From positions 62,001 through 126,000 of the forward strand of contig NZ_WBJY01000001.1 in assembly GCF_008831085.1 (NCBI RefSeq): a stretch of DNA of 64,000 bases, in the 5' to 3' direction. Below, in pieces: positions 60,289 to 64,000 of this stretch (positions are counted from its first letter, which is position 1; each line of letters begins with the position of its first letter). The position numbers were made by a program, and so were the translations under genes. The notes under the pieces are model-generated. The model searched no databases, had not been told where the DNA came from, and saw only the letters and a program-made list of their open reading frames with translations. Origin of the DNA: Pseudoclavibacter endophyticus (GTDB lineage: Bacteria; Actinomycetota; Actinomycetes; Actinomycetales; Microbacteriaceae).

Positions 60289-61206
60289 ATGGCCCGCATC
60301 ACTCAGAAGCTTCGTGTGCTGAAACTGCACGCGGACGGCACTCAGCGCCGCCGCGAAGATGTGCTCGCGGCCGAGGAGCCGCTCGAGATTCGCGTCAACG
60401 GCACGTCGTTCAGCGTGACGATGCGCACACCGGGTGACGACTTCGATCTGGTCGCCGGTTTCCTCGTCTCTGAGGGCGTCGTCTCGACGGCCGAGCACCT
60501 GTCGCGCATGATCGTCTGCGAGGGCGAGCCCGGCCAAGAGAACACGTACAACGTCATCGATGCAACGCTCGGAGCCGGGGCCGAACCGCCCGACACCTCG
60601 CTCGAGCGCCACGTGTACACGACGAGCTCGTGCGGCATCTGCGGCACGGCCTCGATCGAGGCCGTGCGCAAGTCGTCCGCTTTCCTTCGGCCTGCGGCGC
60701 CGGATGCTCCCCGGGTCCAGCTCGCGACCTTGCTCTCGCTGCCCGATCGCCTCCGCGACGAGCAGGCCCTCTTCGACCGAACCGGCGGCGTCCACGCCGC
60801 CGGGCTCTTCACGCTCGACGGCGAGCTGCTCTGCCTCCGAGAAGACGTCGGCCGCCACAACGCCGTCGACAAGGTCGTCGGCTGGGCCCTGCGCGACGGC
60901 CGGCTGCCGCTGCGCGACGCGGTCCTGCAGGTGTCGGGACGGGCATCCTTCGAACTCGTGCAGAAGTGCGTCATGGCGGGCATCCCCATCATGTCGGCGG
61001 TGAGCGCCCCCTCATCGCTCGCCGTGGAGATGGCGCGGGATACCGGGATCACCCTCGCGGGTTTCTCGCGCGGTGAGACCGTGAACGTCTATGCGGGGGC
61101 GCAGCGCATCGACCTGACGAAGACCGACGGAACCGACACCCGCGGCATGGATGACCGCGGAACCGATGCCGCCGTGAAGGCACCCGAGCGCGCCACCGCT
61201 CTGTGA
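60289..61206 (+). CDS. fdhD: formate dehydrogenase accessory sulfurtransferase FdhD
   Basis: FdhD moves sulfur from a cysteine desulfurase to the molybdenum cofactor of formate dehydrogenases. VYTTSSCGICGTASIEAV contains the essential C-x-x-C pair, and CLREDVGRHNAVDKVVGWAL is the family signature; QVSGRASFELVQKCVMAGIP follows. 305 residues. ATG 60289 is chosen because AAAGGAG precedes it; ATG 60259 is in frame but lacks a site. It lies 99 bases before the molybdoenzyme gene it would serve. Confidence 0.95.
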   Translation: MARITQKLRVLKLHADGTQRRREDVLAAEEPLEIRVNGTSFSVTMRTPGDDFDLVAGFLVSEGVVSTAEHLSRMIVCEGEPGQENTYNVIDATLGAGAEPPDTSLERHVYTTSSCGICGTASIEAVRKSSAFLRPAAPDAPRVQLATLLSLPDRLRDEQALFDRTGGVHAAGLFTLDGELLCLREDVGRHNAVDKVVGWALRDGRLPLRDAVLQVSGRASFELVQKCVMAGIPIMSAVSAPSSLAVEMARDTGITLAGFSRGETVNVYAGAQRIDLTKTDGTDTRGMDDRGTDAAVKAPERATAL

Positions 61207-61305
61207 CGCGTGTGGCCGTCACGTGTACGGCACCGCACCGGCTGTCCCCATGGCTACGCGGAAACGGATAAGCTGGACCGTTGACGTTCGACTCTGGAGG
61301 CGAAA

Positions 61306-63678
61306 ATGGCAGTACGGAGCAAGCCACCTCGCGGCCTCGGCGGCCGCCCGGCGCCCGTGCGCGACATCGATGAAGATGCCGTCAAGATCACCGAGCCCGA
61401 GACCCACGCCGCTGGTGTGACCGGCGTCCTGGTCGCCCTCGAGCGCGGCATCGCGCAAGCGGGTGTCGCCCGCACGGCGGCCTCGATGCTGCGCGTCAAC
61501 CAGCGTGGCGGGTTCGACTGCCCCGGCTGCGCCTGGCCGGAGTCGGATGGAAAGCGCAAGACGGCCGAGTTCTGCGAGAACGGCGCCAAGGCGATCGCCG
61601 AAGAGAACACGCTCCGCACGGTGGGGCCCGAGTTCTGGGCCGAGCACTCGATCGAGGACCTGCGAGACAAGACCGAGTACTGGCTCGGGAACCAGGGCCG
61701 CATCACGCAGCCCGTGGTGATCCGGCCGGGCGAGACCCACTACTCGCCGATCTCGTGGAGCGACGCATTCGAGCTCGTCGGCGAGCGCATCCGGAACACG
61801 ACGCCTGATCGCTGCGTCTTTTACACGTCCGGGCGCACGGCCAACGAGACGGCCTTCATGTACCAGCTGTTCGCGCGCTCGATCGGCACGAACAACCTGC
61901 CGGACTGCTCCAACATGTGCCACGAATCGTCGGGGTCGGCGATGAATCCCACGATCGGCATCGGCAAGGGCACGGTGTCGCTCGAAGACATCCACCAGTC
62001 GAAGCTCGTGTTCGTGGTCGGCCAGAACCCCGGCACGAACCACCCGCGAATGCTCTCGGCACTCAAGGAGTGCAAGGAGAACGGCGGCACGGTCGTCGCG
62101 GTCAATCCGCTTCCCGAGGCGGGCCTGCTCAACTTCCGCGACCCGCAGACGCCGTCCGGCGTCGTCGGCGGCGGCACCGAGATCGCCGACGAGTTCGTGC
62201 AGATCAAGGTGGGTGGCGATCTCGCGCTCTTCCAGGCGTTCGGCCACCTGCTCCTCGCCGAAGAGGCCCGCAACCCGGGAACCGTCGTCGACCGCGAGTT
62301 CGTCGACACCAACACCGACGGCTTCGAGGCCTACGCGGAGGCGCGGGCGAGCATCGATTGGGATGAGACCGAGCACGCGACGGGCCTCGCCCGCGTACAG
62401 ATCGAGCGGGTTGCGCAGCTGCTCATCGAAAGCCCCGCGACCACCTTCTGCTGGGCGCTCGGCATCACGCAGCAGCCGCACTCGGTCGACACGATCAAAG
62501 AGATCATCAACCTGCTCCTCCTGCAGGGCAATTTCGGCAAGCCGGGCGCCGGGGCCTGCCCCGTGCGCGGCCACTCGAACGTGCAGGGCGACCGCACGAT
62601 GGGCATCTACGAGAAGCCCGGCGAGGCGCTGCTCGCGAGCCTCGACAGGGAGTTCAGCATCACCGCGCCTCGCGAGTGGGGTTACGACTCGGTCGAGACC
62701 GTCGCCGCCTTCGAGCGCGGCGACGTCGACGTGTTCGTGTCGATGGGCGGCAACTTCGCGCTCGCCTGCTCCGACACGGAGGCCCTCGAGGCCGGCATGC
62801 AACGTGCAGGGCTCACAGTGCACATCTCGACGAAGCCGAACCGTTCGCACGTCGTGCACGGGCAGACCTCGCTGATCCTGCCGACGCTGGGCCGAACCGA
62901 CGCGGACGACAAGCACGAGGCCGGCGCGCAGTTCCTTTCGGTCGAGGACTCGATGTCGATGGTGCACAGCACGCAGGGCCGCCTGCGCCCCGTGTCGGAG
63001 CACCTGCTCGCCGAACCGGTGATCGTGGCCCGCATGGCCGAGGCGGCCCTCGGCCCCGACCACCCCGTCGACTGGCGGGCCATGGCCGAAGACTACGACG
63101 TCATCCGCGATCACATCGCACGCACCCTGCCCGGGTTCGAAGCGTTCAACCGGCGCGTGCGCGAGCGCAACGGGTTCCAGCTGCCGAGCCCGCCGCGCGA
63201 CAGCCGCTCGTTCGCGACGTCGATCGGCCGCGGCATCTTCACGGTGAGCCCGCTCGAGTACCTCGACCCGCCGGCCGGCCACCTGATCCTGCAGACCGTG
63301 CGCAGCCATGACCAGTACAACACCACGTTCTACGGGCTCGACGACCGCTACCGGGGCGTGAAGGACGGCCGTCGCGTCATCCTGATCCACCCCGACGACC
63401 TCCACCGCCTCGAGCTCGAAGACCGGCAGCTCGTCGATGTGATCTCGGTGTTCAACGGCACCGAGCGTCGCGCCGATCGCTTCCGCCTCGTTTCGTACCC
63501 CACCGCGCGACAGTGTGCGGCGGCGTACTTCCCGGAGGCCAATGCCCTCGTCCACCGCGAGAACGTGGCCCGGGAGTCGAACACACCGGGCTACAAGGCC
63601 ATGTACGTGCGGTTCGTGCCGCATGACGAGAGCCGCGAGCAGCGCGAGACGGCGTTCACACCCGGCCGACGCGACTAG
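61306..63678 (+). CDS. FdhF/YdeP family molybdopterin oxidoreductase (formate dehydrogenase-like)
   Basis: A 790-residue molybdopterin enzyme. The N-terminal FDCPGCAWP and AEFCENG give Cys72, Cys75 and Cys90. The molybdenum ligand is Cys205 in DCSNMCHESSGSAM. Dinucleotide-binding stretches VFVVGQNPGTNHPRML, ALGITQQPHSV and CPVRGHSNVQGDRTMG follow, and the C-terminal domain has SHDQYNTTFYGLDDRYRG. YdeP relatives act as formate dehydrogenases or have unknown function; no beta or gamma subunit is next to it. GGAGGCGAAA precedes the ATG. Confidence 0.88.
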   Translation: MAVRSKPPRGLGGRPAPVRDIDEDAVKITEPETHAAGVTGVLVALERGIAQAGVARTAASMLRVNQRGGFDCPGCAWPESDGKRKTAEFCENGAKAIAEENTLRTVGPEFWAEHSIEDLRDKTEYWLGNQGRITQPVVIRPGETHYSPISWSDAFELVGERIRNTTPDRCVFYTSGRTANETAFMYQLFARSIGTNNLPDCSNMCHESSGSAMNPTIGIGKGTVSLEDIHQSKLVFVVGQNPGTNHPRMLSALKECKENGGTVVAVNPLPEAGLLNFRDPQTPSGVVGGGTEIADEFVQIKVGGDLALFQAFGHLLLAEEARNPGTVVDREFVDTNTDGFEAYAEARASIDWDETEHATGLARVQIERVAQLLIESPATTFCWALGITQQPHSVDTIKEIINLLLLQGNFGKPGAGACPVRGHSNVQGDRTMGIYEKPGEALLASLDREFSITAPREWGYDSVETVAAFERGDVDVFVSMGGNFALACSDTEALEAGMQRAGLTVHISTKPNRSHVVHGQTSLILPTLGRTDADDKHEAGAQFLSVEDSMSMVHSTQGRLRPVSEHLLAEPVIVARMAEAALGPDHPVDWRAMAEDYDVIRDHIARTLPGFEAFNRRVRERNGFQLPSPPRDSRSFATSIGRGIFTVSPLEYLDPPAGHLILQTVRSHDQYNTTFYGLDDRYRGVKDGRRVILIHPDDLHRLELEDRQLVDVISVFNGTERRADRFRLVSYPTARQCAAAYFPEANALVHRENVARESNTPGYKAMYVRFVPHDESREQRETAFTPGRRD

Positions 63679-64000
63679 CTACAGCGGGAAGTACGTCGCG
63701 TCCGCCTCGGCGAACGTGAAGCGAGCCCAGGTGCCCGGCTCCAGGTCGAGGTCGGCCACGACGGAGGGCGAGACGTCGGCGGCGATCGCGCCCGCGTGGA
63801 TCCGGATGCCGTCGTCGCGGGGTTCCAGATCGTTCACGATCCCGCTGATCGCGTTTTCCCCGGAGGTCGACGCGAAGGCGGAAGCGGGCGGATCGCTCCA
63901 CACGGCGACGCGCGACGGCCGCACCGCGACGCCGACGCGGCTCCCCGGAGCGGAGCCCTCGGCGCCGGCGGACGGCGCAGCGCGCAGGAGGTCACCGGTG
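63679..64000 (-). CDS. molybdate-type ABC transporter ATP-binding protein, C-terminal part (partial)
   Basis: Only the last 106 codons are inside the window; the gene begins to the right. The visible part is a TOBE-like domain: GSRVGVAVRPSRVAVWSD, ISGIVNDLEPRDDGIRIHAG and PGTWARFTFAEADATYFPL. This is the C-terminal region of ModC-type ABC ATPases. Position next to a molybdoenzyme and fdhD supports molybdate import. The stop lies directly after the molybdoenzyme stop, on the other strand. Confidence 0.7.
   Translation of the reverse strand, partial: TGDLLRAAPSAGAEGSAPGSRVGVAVRPSRVAVWSDPPASAFASTSGENAISGIVNDLEPRDDGIRIHAGAIAADVSPSVVADLDLEPGTWARFTFAEADATYFPL

Noticed and set aside
61219-63624. 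801-codon open frame on the minus strand opposite the molybdoenzyme gene
   Set aside because: It mirrors the codon structure of the opposite gene, has no recognisable domain, and the plus-strand product matches FdhF/YdeP over its full length. Long antisense frames are expected at this GC content.
1-64000. Search for tRNA, rRNA and insertion sequences
   Set aside because: No cloverleaf-like stretch, rRNA segment, transposase or terminal repeat could be recognised by reading; a covariance-model scan would be needed to exclude small RNAs.

Overview
The window is high-GC DNA with tightly packed genes, many ATGA/GTGA stop-start overlaps and many start codons placed 6-7 bases after a TANNNT -10 box (leaderless transcripts). 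It contains a ParABS locus beside rsmG, the actinobacterial mismatch endonuclease NucS, a mycothiol-type MshB-like deacetylase and a complete coproporphyrin-dependent heme pathway. Together these indicate an actinobacterium, most likely of the Microbacteriaceae, in a stretch close to the chromosome origin. The family assignment is inference from gene content. I see no rRNA, tRNA, CRISPR array, insertion sequence or prophage.

Layout. 1-4.8 kb: three parS-like sites, rsmG, parA, parB, then a Ddl-like ATP-grasp ligase. 4.9-7.9 kb: a PLP aminotransferase and a trxB-trxA pair; trxB has a clear SigR/SigH-type promoter. 8-19 kb: housekeeping genes (small NIPSNAP-like protein, serA, CitE-like lyase, DUF3224 protein, HAD phosphatase, nucS, two CNNM/CorC membrane proteins, a MATE exporter, an M13 metallopeptidase). 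19-31.4 kb: the heme locus. hemA runs left; hemE, cgoX, three small envelope genes, chdC, cpfC, hemC, hemD, hemB and hemL run right. These nine enzymes cover glutamyl-tRNA to heme b.

31.4-41.5 kb: an IclR regulator divergent from a nine-gene catabolic operon. It encodes an OpuC/ProU-type ABC importer (two permeases, ATPase, lipoprotein), a formaldehyde-activating-enzyme (Fae) homologue, a 3-hydroxyisobutyrate-dehydrogenase-like protein, a KduD-like SDR, an alkyl-DHAP-synthase-like FAD oxidase and an FGGY kinase. This is the best candidate for an undescribed pathway: uptake of an unknown cationic or polyol-like substrate, oxidation, phosphorylation and capture of a one-carbon unit.

41.6-44.3 kb: DMT transporter, lipoprotein, TrhO. 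44.4-54 kb: a probable polyamine island with APC permease, amidase, agmatine-deiminase-family enzyme and TetR regulator, then PucR-type regulator, amine (putrescine) oxidase and aldehyde dehydrogenase. 54-56.4 kb: a membrane protein, a small protein carrying an apparent PadR remnant, and MshB-like deacetylase. 56.5-60.2 kb: methylcitrate-cycle genes prpD, prpB, prpC. 60.3-64 kb: fdhD, an FdhF/YdeP-family molybdoenzyme and the 3' end of a molybdate-type ABC ATPase gene running off the window. The formate branch could in principle finish oxidation of one-carbon units released by the Fae-containing operon, but nothing in the sequence links them directly.
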